From NCBI RefSeq assembly GCF_016862675.1, contig NZ_BONK01000001.1:372001-436000 (forward strand): 64,000 bases of DNA. Reading direction: 5' to 3'. This DNA comes from Cellulomonas chitinilytica. GTDB taxonomy: Bacteria > Actinomycetota > Actinomycetes > Actinomycetales > Cellulomonadaceae. The notes below the pieces were generated by a model. It did not search any database, had not been told where the DNA came from, and was given only the letters and a program-made list of their open reading frames with translations. This document shows positions 9,206-16,896 of this stretch, one piece after another; the stretch's first letter is position 1; every line of letters starts with the position of its first letter. The translations under genes were made by a program, and so were the position numbers.

Positions 9206-9319
9206 ACGCGCACCACCCTATTTCCGGGCGTCGCTGCCCCACACCCGACGGAGGTCAGGTTCTGGCGCATGACCTCGGACGGGTGTGCGGCGGGCACGGC
9301 AGCGCGCAGCGTGGCACCC

Positions 9320-10411
9320 ATGCCGACCTTGCCGCCCGCCACGACCCGCCGCCGTGCGACGACACCCCGCCTCGCCCTCGTCGTGCTCGCCGCGACGATC
9401 GCCCTGCTCACCGGCTGCAGCCACCCGGTGCAGCTCGAGTGGACCCGTGTCGTCCCCGGGGGCGACTGCCACTGCGCCGACGGCAGCGAGTTTGCGTTCC
9501 GGGAGTGGCGGGCCGACCCGACCAAGGTCGTGCTGTTCCTGAACGGCGGCGGGGTCTGCTGGGACGCCGCGATGTGCGCGTTCACCGGCGAGCGCGGCGA
9601 GAACGACTTCTACGACTGGAGCATCCAGGGCACGGAGCCGGAGAACCGGAGCGGGATGTTCGACATCACCCGGGCCGACAACCCGTTCCGCGACTACTCG
9701 TTCCTCTACGTGAGCTCGTGCACCGGCGACGCGCACCTGGGTGACGCCACCCAGGTGTACGGGTCAGGGCTGACGGTGGAGCATCGCGGCTACGTCAACG
9801 GGACGGCGGCGCTCGACCACCTCGTGGGGCAGTATCCGGACGCCACGCAGGTCGTCGTCGTCGGCAAGACGGCCGGCTCGGTCGCTGCGCCGATCTACGG
9901 CGGCCTCGTCGCCGACCGGCTGCCCGATGCGCAGGTCACGGTGCTCGGCGGCCAGTCCGGTGCGTGGCCGGACGACCCCGAGCTCGACGCCGACGTCCTC
10001 GCCGGGCGATGGGGCGCCCACGACGCGGTGCCCGACTGGGCCGTCGCCGGGCTCTCGGCCCAGGAGTGGGGCCCTCCTCGGTTCTGGTCGCAGGCCGGAC
10101 GGCACGACCCCGACCTCGTGCTGGCTCGCTTCGACTTCGCGTACGACCCGCAGGCGGCGTCCGAGGTGACGCGGTGGATGGACGGGGACCCGCCCGACCT
10201 GCTCGACGTGATCGACGCGAACGAGTCCTCGATCGAGGCCGCCGGGGTGACGCTGCACAGCTTCACGGCACCGGGCGCGGACCACCAGATCTTCGAGCCG
10301 GCGAAGTTCTACCAGGTCGAGGTCGACGGCGTACGGCTCGTCGACTGGGTGCGTTCCCTGGTCGCGGGCGAGGCACCCGACGACGTCCACTGCGACGACT
10401 GCGGTCCGTAG
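9320..10411 (+). CDS. pectinacetylesterase-like secreted lipoprotein
   Basis: A 363-residue alpha/beta-hydrolase-like protein related to the pectinacetylesterase/Notum group. An Arg-rich N-terminus, hydrophobic stretch and LTGC lipobox predict a lipoprotein anchored outside the cell. The oxyanion-type FLNGGGVCWDAAMC segment and the nucleophile region GKTAGSVAAPIYGG resemble the family's GGGWC and GxSAGG motifs, with Ser in the expected place. A late Asp/His pair (around APGADHQIF) could complete a triad. Cysteines are abundant (CHCADG, CWDAAMC, SSCTG, CDDC), fitting an extracellular disulfide-rich fold. The start could be 9269 instead, where a GGAGG lies further upstream. The substrate is uncertain: pectin or another acylated glycan. 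Confidence 0.72.
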   Translation: MPTLPPATTRRRATTPRLALVVLAATIALLTGCSHPVQLEWTRVVPGGDCHCADGSEFAFREWRADPTKVVLFLNGGGVCWDAAMCAFTGERGENDFYDWSIQGTEPENRSGMFDITRADNPFRDYSFLYVSSCTGDAHLGDATQVYGSGLTVEHRGYVNGTAALDHLVGQYPDATQVVVVGKTAGSVAAPIYGGLVADRLPDAQVTVLGGQSGAWPDDPELDADVLAGRWGAHDAVPDWAVAGLSAQEWGPPRFWSQAGRHDPDLVLARFDFAYDPQAASEVTRWMDGDPPDLLDVIDANESSIEAAGVTLHSFTAPGADHQIFEPAKFYQVEVDGVRLVDWVRSLVAGEAPDDVHCDDCGP

Positions 10412-10433
10412 GGTCGATCCGGTGCACGACGTT

Positions 10434-10463
10434 CCGGCCGGCTCCCGTGACGGAGCCGGCCGG
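10434..10463 (+). terminator. terminator after the pectinacetylesterase-like gene
   Basis: A 12-bp perfect stem (10434-10445 with 10452-10463) with a 6-base loop lies 22 bases after the stop codon. Confidence 0.8.
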
Positions 10464-10722
10464 AGTTCGTCGGGCGGGTGGCCGACGCGCCCCTCGTCGA
10501 CCACCCGCCCGCCGTGCAGCAGGCCGGGGCCCCCGTGACCCGTTCCCTGCTGCCTCCGGTAGTGGCTTGTGCGACCGCGTAGCGGCCTGTCAGAAACGGT
10601 AATGACAAGAGTGTCCGCCGGTCCACGACTGTCCACGCAGGGCAGGACCGAGGTCCAGGTCAGCGGGCTGACGTACGTTGGCAGGGCGGTCCGACGACGG
10701 GCAGGAACGAGGAGGACGACCC
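10464..10722 (+). promoter_or_regulatory. intergenic region upstream of the alditol oxidase gene
   Basis: With the preceding terminator this is a gene-free stretch of about 310 bases. It holds a TACGTT hexamer (10674-10679) as a possible -10 element, an inverted repeat GTCAG-CGGG-CTGAC (10659-10672) immediately upstream of it, and a strong GGAGGAC ribosome site before the ATG at 10723. No small gene is convincing. Confidence 0.35.
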
Positions 10723-11973
10723 ATGACGCTGACGACCTGGGCGGGCAACTACGCGTACGGCGCGCAGACGGTCCACCGACCACGCTCCGTCGACGAGCTG
10801 CGGCAGGTCGTCGCGGACGCCCGCCACGTGCGCGCGCTCGGCACCCGGCACTGCTTCAACGACCTCGGCGACGGGCCCGAGGCGCTCGTCCTGCTCGACG
10901 AGATCGCGCCGGACGTGGTGCTCGACACCGCGGCCCGGACGGTCACGGTCGGCGGCGGGGTCCGGTACGGCGCGCTCGCCGAGCACCTGCACGCCGCGGG
11001 CTGGGCGGTGCACAACCTGGCGTCGCTCCCGCACATCAGCGTCGCGGGTGCGGTCGCGACGGCGACGCACGGCTCCGGGGACCGGTCGACGAACCTCGCG
11101 GCGGCGGTCGCGGCGCTCACGTACGTCGGCCCCGGCGGCGAGCTCCGGCAGGTCGCGCGCGGGGACGACGACTTCGCGGGGTCCGTCGTCGCGCTGGGAG
11201 CGCTCGGGGTCGCGGCGCGCGTGACGCTCGACGTGGAGCCCACGTACGACGTCGCGCAAGAGGTGCACGACGAGGTGCCGTGGGACGCGGTCCTGCACCA
11301 CTACGACGAGCTCACCGCGAGCGCCGACTCGGTGAGCGTGTTCACCGACTGGGCCGAGCCAACGCTGCGTCAGGTGTGGCGCAAGACCCGCGTGACCTCG
11401 TCGTACGCGCCTCGCACCGACCTGTTCGGAGGGACGGCCGCCGCCTCCCAGCGGCACATGCTGCCCGGCATCGACCCCGTGAACGCCACGCAGCAGGGCG
11501 GCGTCCCGGGTCCGTGGCACGAGCGGTGGCCGCACTTCAAGCTCGCGTTCACGCCGAGCAACGGCGACGAGCTGCAGTCCGAGTACCTCGTGCCGCGCCG
11601 GCACGCCGTCGGCGCGTTCGCCGCCCTCCGGGACCTCGGCGACCGGATCGCGCCGTTGCTGCAGGTCAGCGAGGTCCGCACGGTCGCCGCCGACGAGCTG
11701 TGGCTGTCGAGCGCGTACGGCGAGGACGTCGTCGGCCTGCACTTCACGTGGCTCCCCCGCCAGCCCGAGGTCGAGGCGCTGCTTCCGACGATCGAGGCGG
11801 CGCTCGCCCCGTTCGACGCGCGGCCGCACTGGGGGAAGCTGTTCGCCGACGTCGACCGGGACCTGCGCCGGCTGTACCCGCGGTGGGACGACTTCCGGGC
11901 GCTCGTCGCGCGCGTCGACCCCGACGGGGTGTTCCGGAACGGCTTCCTCGACCGGCACGTGCTGCGCGACTGA
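10723..11973 (+). CDS. FAD-linked alditol oxidase (AldO / xylitol oxidase family)
   Basis: A 416-residue VAO-type flavoprotein that oxidises the terminal carbon of alditols such as xylitol or sorbitol, with oxygen as acceptor and H2O2 as product. The FAD domain (about 10-180) shows the GTRHCFND segment, whose His43 aligns with the histidine that covalently binds FAD in AldO, and NLASLPHISVAGAVATATHGSG, a hallmark of the group. The C-terminal domain matches the D-arabinono-lactone-oxidase fold (ending in RWDDFRALVARVDPDGVFRNGF). The ATG at 10723 follows GGAGGAC; an in-frame upstream ATG at 10678 lacks a ribosome site. The alternative substrates are aldonolactones. Confidence 0.87.
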   Translation: MTLTTWAGNYAYGAQTVHRPRSVDELRQVVADARHVRALGTRHCFNDLGDGPEALVLLDEIAPDVVLDTAARTVTVGGGVRYGALAEHLHAAGWAVHNLASLPHISVAGAVATATHGSGDRSTNLAAAVAALTYVGPGGELRQVARGDDDFAGSVVALGALGVAARVTLDVEPTYDVAQEVHDEVPWDAVLHHYDELTASADSVSVFTDWAEPTLRQVWRKTRVTSSYAPRTDLFGGTAAASQRHMLPGIDPVNATQQGGVPGPWHERWPHFKLAFTPSNGDELQSEYLVPRRHAVGAFAALRDLGDRIAPLLQVSEVRTVAADELWLSSAYGEDVVGLHFTWLPRQPEVEALLPTIEAALAPFDARPHWGKLFADVDRDLRRLYPRWDDFRALVARVDPDGVFRNGFLDRHVLRD

Positions 11974-11980
11974 GCCTGGG

Positions 11981-12925
11981 TCAGGGGCGCCAGCGCGTCG
12001 AGCGGGCGGCCAGGTCGGTGTCCCCCACGCGGCCGGTCGGCGACAGCGTGAGGACGCCCGCGCTCGGGTTGAGGCGCGGGCTCGTCCCGTACAGCGCGTC
12101 GAGGGCCGCCTCGGCGTCCCGGTCCCCCGCGTCGGCACGCACGAGCAGGTCGGCGACCTCGTCGACGAGAGCGTCGACCTCCTCCTCGGGCGGGAGCCCG
12201 TCGGCCAGGTCACGCGGCACGGTGTCGCCCCACACGTCCCACAGCAGGAGCTCCTCGCGCTGCCGGTGCGCGAGCTCCTCGACGACGTACCCGCGCACGA
12301 ACTCGGCGCCGCACAGCTCCGGCATCGACGCGTCGACGCCGTACACGCTCGGGTCGACGGTCCCCGCGCGGACCTGCTGCCACACCTCGGCGGCGGTCTG
12401 GAACGGTGCCCCCGGTCCGGTGGGCATGTCGTCGATGTCGAAGCCCCACGGCTGCGGGCCGCCCACCGGTCCGTTCACCGGGTCCAGCTCGGGGTCGAAC
12501 CGCACCCACCGGTCGCCGTCCCACAGCTCGGCGACCACGTGGTCGTGGTGGAAGCCGCCCTCGAAGTACCCCGCGAACCCGACCCGCGTGCGCGCCGGGA
12601 TCCCGTGCTCGCGCAGCACGGCCACGGCGAACAGCGAGTGGTCCCGGCAGCAGCCCGCGACCCGGTCGTGCACCGGACGGTCCGCGGTGAGCGACCCGGG
12701 GACGCGCGCCGTCGCGACGTCGAGCACGTGTGACAGCCAGCGCAGGTCGATGTCGGCGTCCTGCCCGGCGGCCAGCTCGGACGCCTGGCCGCGGTAGTGG
12801 ACGATCGTCGCGCAGGCGGCCTGGTGGAGCGCGGGCGGTGTCGGCTCGACCTCCTTGAGCAGCGCGCCGTGGGGGCCGGGGTCGGAGTAGGGGCTGTGCT
12901 GGGCGTACGCGTCGATGTGCGGCAT
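11981..12925 (-). CDS. transglutaminase-like protein, probable MerR target
   Basis: A 314-residue cytoplasmic protein (no signal peptide) with a transglutaminase-like papain fold. The catalytic Cys is in VAGCCRDHSLF, the His in HHDHVVAELW and the Asp in WVRFDPELD, in the right order and spacing (about residues 91-167). A C-terminal region of about 140 residues has no recognisable domain. Enzymes of this group are often proteases or deamidases rather than crosslinkers, so the substrate is unknown. Its upstream region carries a MerR-type promoter that overlaps the end of the merR-like gene, which points to direct control by that regulator. It ends 7 bases from the convergent alditol oxidase gene. 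Confidence 0.83.
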   Translation of the reverse strand: MPHIDAYAQHSPYSDPGPHGALLKEVEPTPPALHQAACATIVHYRGQASELAAGQDADIDLRWLSHVLDVATARVPGSLTADRPVHDRVAGCCRDHSLFAVAVLREHGIPARTRVGFAGYFEGGFHHDHVVAELWDGDRWVRFDPELDPVNGPVGGPQPWGFDIDDMPTGPGAPFQTAAEVWQQVRAGTVDPSVYGVDASMPELCGAEFVRGYVVEELAHRQREELLLWDVWGDTVPRDLADGLPPEEEVDALVDEVADLLVRADAGDRDAEAALDALYGTSPRLNPSAGVLTLSPTGRVGDTDLAARSTRWRP

Positions 12926-12930
12926 GTCGT

Positions 12931-12962
12931 CAGGGTCCGGTCTGCCCCTGGGGCAGGGTCAA
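12931..12962 (-). promoter_or_regulatory. MerR-type promoter/operator upstream of the transglutaminase gene
   Basis: Read on the minus strand: TTGACC (-35, 12957-12962, overlapping the merR-like stop codon), a perfect palindrome CTGCCCC-A-GGGGCAG (12942-12956), and GACCCT as a weak -10 placed 19 bases after the -35. That elongated 19-base spacer with an inverted repeat inside it is the classical arrangement activated by MerR-family proteins. The ATG follows the -10 by only about 6 bases, so the mRNA may be leaderless. Confidence 0.65.
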
Positions 12963-13828
12963 GGGATGAGGTCCGCGCCGTCAGGCAGGGGCTGGGCGAC
13001 GTGGGCGACGACGCCCTCGTCCGACCACGGCACGGGGTAGAGCTCGCGCACCGGTCCGGCACCGTCGAGCCGGTGGTCGGCGAACCAGCCCTCGAGCGCG
13101 AGGTACGCGCCGATGATCTGCGGGTAGCGGCAGTCCTGCGCCGTCACGGGCACCGACGCGAGCAGGTGCGCAGGCTCCTCGCGCAGCACGACCGGTCCGG
13201 CGGGGTCCGCGTGGCCCTCGTACGGCACGCACGTCTCGACGGGTCCGTCCCCGTCGGGGCCGACCGCACCGTGGAACAGGACCCAGAACTCGGCGCCCGT
13301 CGACGCCCCGGCGTCCGCGAGGTGGCGGCGCAGCGTGAGCACGTCGGCCGTGAAGGACGCCACGAGCTCGGGCTGGCTCACGTGGCGACGGAGGGTGGCG
13401 ACGCGCCGGGCGGGGGCCCGCTCGACGACGACGTCGGCGCCGGTGAACCCGGTCACCGCCGTCGTCCCGGCCCTGCTCGGCGCGTCGGCGGCGGTCGCCA
13501 GGGTCCGAACGACCAGGTCGACGGCGGGCCCGCGGTCGTCGAGCTCGCGCCGCCGGTCGGCCCACCAGGTGCGGACCGTGCCGGCGAGCCGGTCCTCCGG
13601 ACCGTCGAGGAGCTCGCCGACGAGCGCGAGCGGCATGTCGAGCCGGCGCAGCAGGGCGATCGTCCGTGCCCGGTCGAGCTGGCCGGCGCCGTAGTACCGG
13701 TACCCGTTGCCGGGGTCGACTCGCTCGGGCGGCAGGATCCCGCGCGCGTCGTACAGCCGCAGGGCCTTGAGCGAGAGCCCTGACCTGCGGGCGAACTCCC
13801 CGATCGTGAGATCCGCGTCCGACGGCAC
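12959..13828 (-). CDS. MerR-family regulator with GyrI-like effector domain
   Basis: A 289-residue transcription factor. The N-terminal MerR winged helix (about 5-75) shows LTIGEFARRSGLSLKALRLYDARGILPPERVDPGNGYRYY. It is followed by the linker helix and a C-terminal GyrI-like domain (about 125-289), the BmrR arrangement that binds drugs or small hydrophobic ligands. The GTG at 13828 gives a normal N-terminus. TATCCT lies 6 bases before it, suggesting a leaderless transcript. The adjacent co-directional transglutaminase gene has a MerR-type promoter and is the probable target. Confidence 0.88.
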   Translation of the reverse strand: MPSDADLTIGEFARRSGLSLKALRLYDARGILPPERVDPGNGYRYYGAGQLDRARTIALLRRLDMPLALVGELLDGPEDRLAGTVRTWWADRRRELDDRGPAVDLVVRTLATAADAPSRAGTTAVTGFTGADVVVERAPARRVATLRRHVSQPELVASFTADVLTLRRHLADAGASTGAEFWVLFHGAVGPDGDGPVETCVPYEGHADPAGPVVLREEPAHLLASVPVTAQDCRYPQIIGAYLALEGWFADHRLDGAGPVRELYPVPWSDEGVVAHVAQPLPDGADLIP

Positions 13829-13880
13829 GGGCCGAGGATACGGGCGGCCGTGGCCGGTGGGAACGGCGGTGGGACGAGGG

Positions 13881-13923
13881 ACGGGCGGGACCCGGGGCAC
13901 CTGCTCCCCCGGGTCCCGCCCGT
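13881..13923 (-). terminator. terminator downstream of the FKBP gene
   Basis: A 17-bp perfect stem (13881-13897 with 13907-13923) with a 9-base loop lies 8 bases past the FKBP stop and between it and the merR-like gene. Confidence 0.82.
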
Positions 13924-13931
13924 GCCTGGCG

Positions 13932-14339
13932 TCAGTTGCTGGTGTTGACGATGTCCACGACGAACACGAGGGTGTCGCCGCCGCGGATGCCGGCCTGCGG
14001 GGCACCGCGGTCGCCGTAGCCCAGGTGCGACGGGATCGACAGGAGCACGCGGGAGCCGACCTGCTGGCCGACGAGGCCCTCGTCCCAGCCGCCGATGACG
14101 GCGCCGACGCCGATCGGGAAGCTGATGGACTCGCGGCGGTCGTAGGAGTTGTCGAACACGTGGCCGCCCCACGTCTGGCCGAGGTAGTGCACCTCGATGT
14201 CGTCGCCGGCCTCGACGAGCGCGCCGTCGCCGCGGGACAGGACGACGACCTCGAGCTCGGCGGGTGCCTGCGCGTCGGGGAAGGTCAGCGTGGGCTTCTC
14301 GCCGAACGAGCCGGACGCCTCGGGAAGCGCTGCGGACAT
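13932..14339 (-). CDS. FKBP-type peptidyl-prolyl cis-trans isomerase
   Basis: A 135-residue cytoplasmic FKBP. It catalyses proline isomerisation in protein folding. The core shows VHYLGQTWGGHVFDNSYDR, the SFPIGVGAVIGGWDEGLVGQQVGSRVLLSIPSHLGYGDRG active-site region and the GGDTLVFVVDIV final strand, all characteristic of single-domain FKBPs. The upstream segment AAGGAGT gives a good ribosome site. It is monocistronic, diverges from the alpha/beta hydrolase gene and ends at a strong hairpin. Confidence 0.95.
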   Translation of the reverse strand: MSAALPEASGSFGEKPTLTFPDAQAPAELEVVVLSRGDGALVEAGDDIEVHYLGQTWGGHVFDNSYDRRESISFPIGVGAVIGGWDEGLVGQQVGSRVLLSIPSHLGYGDRGAPQAGIRGGDTLVFVVDIVNTSN

Positions 14340-14403
14340 GACGTACTCCTTCGATGGATGACAGTGCCGGACCATCTTGCCAACAGCCGCCGACGCGAAC
14401 CTG

Positions 14404-14439
14404 TTGACCCGCTTGGCTAATGGCATTAGCTTTGCAGTC
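14404..14439 (+). promoter_or_regulatory. promoter with TetR-type operator for the hydrolase-tetR operon
   Basis: TTGACC (14404-14409) and TAGCTT (14427-14432) are separated by exactly 17 bases. A palindrome GCTAATG-G-CATTAGC (14416-14430) covers the spacer and overlaps the -10. The ATG at 14440 sits 7 bases after the -10, so transcription probably starts at the start codon. An AT-rich perfect palindrome stands out strongly in this GC-rich DNA. It is the natural site for the TetR protein encoded in the same operon. Confidence 0.75.
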
Positions 14440-15312
14440 ATGACCACCACGGTGCACCACCTGCAGCGGCCCGAGGGCCGGATCGCGTACACGGTCGACG
14501 GCCCGGCGCACGCCCCGCTCGTCGTCCTGGTCCCGGGCATGGGCGACCTGCGCAGCACCTGGCGCGAGCTCGTCGGCCCGCTCGTCGAGGCCGGTCACCG
14601 CGTCGCCGTCATGGACCTGCGCGGCCACGGCGACTCGGACACCACCTTCCGCACCCACGGCGACGTCGTCACCGGCCAGGACGCGATCGCGCTCGTCGAG
14701 CACCTCGGCGGGCCGGCCGTGCTCGGCGGCAACTCGATGGGCGCCGGGGCCGTCGCGTGGGCCGCGGCCGAGCGGCCTGACCTCGTCGCCGGACTCGTGC
14801 TCACCGGCCCGTTCCTGCGCGATCCGTCGGTCCCCGGGTTCGTCACCGCGACCATGCACGGCCTCATGCGGGTCCTGTTCTCCCGGCCCTGGGGCGCCGC
14901 GATCTGGGCGTCCTACTACCGCGGGTACCTGAACCGAGGCCGCAAGGCGCCCTGGCTCGACGAGCACGTCGCCGACCTGCGGGCCGCCATGCACGACCCC
15001 GCCCACCTGCGCTCGTTCCGGCACCTCACCGTCCAGCTCACGCACGCCCCCGTCGAGGCCCGCGTGCCGCAGGTCACCGCCCCCGCCGTCGCGTTCGTCG
15101 GCGCCGTCGACCCCGACTTCAAGGACCCCGCCGCCGAGGCCGCCTGGCTCCGCGGCGCGATCGACGCCGACGTCACGCTCATCCCGGAGGTCGGGCACTA
15201 CCCGCAGAACCAGGCCCCCGAGGTCGTCGTCCCCGGCACCCTGGCGTTCCTCGCCGGCCTCCCCCGGGACGCCGACGGCCGCTTCCAGGTCCGCGCGGCC
15301 ACCCGTGCCTAG
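14440..15312 (+). CDS. alpha/beta hydrolase
   Basis: A 290-residue cytoplasmic alpha/beta-fold hydrolase. The core shows LVPGMGDLRSTW (oxyanion loop), MDLRGHGDSD, the nucleophile elbow GGNSMGAGAV (Ser at about 102), an acid residue in VGAVDPDFKDP and the catalytic His in PEVGHYPQNQAPE. It resembles esterase/epoxide-hydrolase-like members, but the substrate cannot be assigned. The ATG at 14440 lies next to the promoter, so no ribosome site is expected. It overlaps the tetR gene by 8 bases and is probably repressed by it, perhaps being induced by the hydrolase's own substrate. Confidence 0.88.
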   Translation: MTTTVHHLQRPEGRIAYTVDGPAHAPLVVLVPGMGDLRSTWRELVGPLVEAGHRVAVMDLRGHGDSDTTFRTHGDVVTGQDAIALVEHLGGPAVLGGNSMGAGAVAWAAAERPDLVAGLVLTGPFLRDPSVPGFVTATMHGLMRVLFSRPWGAAIWASYYRGYLNRGRKAPWLDEHVADLRAAMHDPAHLRSFRHLTVQLTHAPVEARVPQVTAPAVAFVGAVDPDFKDPAAEAAWLRGAIDADVTLIPEVGHYPQNQAPEVVVPGTLAFLAGLPRDADGRFQVRAATRA

Positions 15313-15916
15313 GGCGGGTCTCGACCGGTCCGCCGTCGTCACGATCGCGCTCGCGGTGGTCGACGACGGCGGGCCCACCGGCTTCGCCGACCTCACCCTC
15401 GCCGCCGTCGCCGCCCGCGCCGGCGTCGCGGTGCCCAGCCTCTACAAGCACGTCGCCGGGCTGCCCGCCCTGCGCCGCGAGGTCGCCCTGGTCTGCGTCG
15501 AGCAGCTCCGGGACGCCCTCGCGGCCGTGGACGCCGAGCACGGCGCCGACGAGCACGACGAGCGCGCCGACGACGGCACCCTGCGCGCGATGGCCCACGC
15601 GGTGCGCGACCTCGCCCGCCGCTCACCCGGCCGCTACCAGGCGGTCCAGGGCAGCCTGTGGGTGCACGACCCGGACGCCGACGCCGTCCGCGCGGCGGGC
15701 GCCGCGGTCGTCGAGCACCTGGCCGCGGCCGTCGCGGCGCTCGGCGTCCCGCCCGAACGGCGCATCGACGCCGTGCGCGCCGTGCGGGCCGCCGTGCACG
15801 GTTTCGTGGTCCTCGAGCTCGACGGCGGCTTCGGCATGCCCGACGACGTCGACGAGAGCTTCGACTTCCTCGTCGAGGGCCTGGTGGGCGGCCTGCGACG
15901 CGTCGTCGTGACCTAG
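15305..15916 (+). CDS. TetR-family regulator
   Basis: A 203-residue repressor-type protein with an N-terminal helix-turn-helix (about 28-56, LTLAAVAARAGVAVPSLYKHVAGLPAL) and a C-terminal domain resembling the WHG/TetR_C_33 group (AVHGFVVLELDGGFG). The GTG start overlaps the hydrolase gene by 8 bases, so both are made from one mRNA. The palindrome over the operon promoter is its likely operator, giving negative autoregulation. Confidence 0.9.
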   Translation: MPRAGLDRSAVVTIALAVVDDGGPTGFADLTLAAVAARAGVAVPSLYKHVAGLPALRREVALVCVEQLRDALAAVDAEHGADEHDERADDGTLRAMAHAVRDLARRSPGRYQAVQGSLWVHDPDADAVRAAGAAVVEHLAAAVAALGVPPERRIDAVRAVRAAVHGFVVLELDGGFGMPDDVDESFDFLVEGLVGGLRRVVVT

Positions 15917-16254
15917 GTCCCAGGCCGTCCCCGGTTGCGTGCGGTCGGATGACCGTCAAGGCCTCGGGGTCCGGCGGGTGCGGCCGGCCGAGGTGGCAGG
16001 GGGCCCGTCGCCGGGACGTGGGGATGCGTCCCCGGTGACGAGGAGGGCGCGTCCGACCCCCCGGTTCGGGCGCGCCCTCCTCCGCGCGCCCGGATGCCCC
16101 CCTCGCTGACCTGCGTCTTCACATCACCCGCACCCGGGACTTGGGTCCTGCACCCGGGAGATGACGCCGCGCAAGTATCTCCGCATGAGCCCGATCGGCT
16201 CATCGGGCCTGGAGAGGCCCGGACACCGGGGGTACTCGAAGGAGTCCACAAGAC
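15917..16254 (+). other. intergenic region: terminator, then a structured promoter/leader
   Basis: 338 bases without a gene. The first half contains the tetR terminator (16040-16082). The second half holds two direct copies of GCACCCGGGA 20 bases apart (16130-16139 and 16150-16159). A cluster of inverted repeats follows (16185-16203, 16190-16207, 16204-16221), just before the ribosome site GAAGGAG of the next gene. Confidence 0.6.
16040..16082 (+). terminator. terminator after tetR
   Basis: A 12-bp perfect stem (16040-16051 with 16071-16082) with a 19-base loop lies about 120 bases past the tetR stop. Confidence 0.7.
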
Positions 16255-16812
16255 ATGAGCACCAGCATCGCCCGCCCCGCCTCGCACACCCGCCTGTACG
16301 GCCTCATCGTCATGATCCTCGGCGGCGTGTTCCTCGTCGCCGGCGCCGTCACCTGGGGGGCGGTGTCGAGCCACCTCAAGGCCGAGGACATCACCGTGTC
16401 GCCCGACGCGGCCCACTTCGGCGGCCAGCTCGTCGACACGCCGTGGGAGGCGTTCGCGCAGGCCGACATCATCAACCACCACGCGCTGACCGCGACGGGT
16501 GACAAGACGTACGCCGAGATCGGCACCGAGCTCCACGAGATCGAGGCCGCGAACCCGGACGCCTCCAAGGAGGAGCTCGCCAAGGACGCGGACTACGCCA
16601 AGCTGACCGCGCTGCGCACCGTCGTGATGAACGGCTCGTTCCTGCGCGCCTCGCTGTTCACCTCGGTGATCGCGTTCGGTGTCGCGTTCCTCGCGATGGG
16701 TCTCGGCGTCACGATCGCCTTCATCGGCTGGGCGATCCGCTCGGCCGGCACCCCCGCCACCGCCGCGACCACGGCAGGCGCGGAGCGGCCGCTCGCAGCA
16801 GCCGCGGTCTGA
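16255..16812 (+). CDS. two-helix membrane protein of unknown function
   Basis: A 185-residue protein with two membrane helices (about 14-36 and 128-155). Between them is an extracytoplasmic segment of about 90 residues rich in Asp/Glu/His (VSPDAAHFGGQLVDTPWEAFAQADIINHHALTA), with an Ala-rich C-terminal tail. Similar actinobacterial proteins are sometimes labelled as a LigA-like dioxygenase, but no ring-cleavage motif is visible and I do not accept that label. The start follows GAAGGAG. The leader upstream is unusually structured, so expression may be regulated. Confidence 0.75.
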   Translation: MSTSIARPASHTRLYGLIVMILGGVFLVAGAVTWGAVSSHLKAEDITVSPDAAHFGGQLVDTPWEAFAQADIINHHALTATGDKTYAEIGTELHEIEAANPDASKEELAKDADYAKLTALRTVVMNGSFLRASLFTSVIAFGVAFLAMGLGVTIAFIGWAIRSAGTPATAATTAGAERPLAAAAV

Positions 16813-16849
16813 CCCGTCCGGCGGACAACCCGCCGCACGTGCGACCACC

Positions 16850-16884
16850 GGGAGGCCGGCGCCACATCCAGGCGCCGGCCTCCC
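16850..16884. terminator. bidirectional terminator between convergent genes
   Basis: A 14-bp perfect stem (16850-16863 with 16871-16884) with a 7-base loop lies between the membrane-protein gene and the CE7 esterase gene. Confidence 0.82.
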
Positions 16885-16896
16885 GCACGTCTGCGC

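Noticed and set aside
16255..16812. A LigA-like aromatic ring-opening dioxygenase label for the two-helix protein
   Set aside because: No metal-binding or ring-cleavage motif is present; the sequence is that of a membrane protein.
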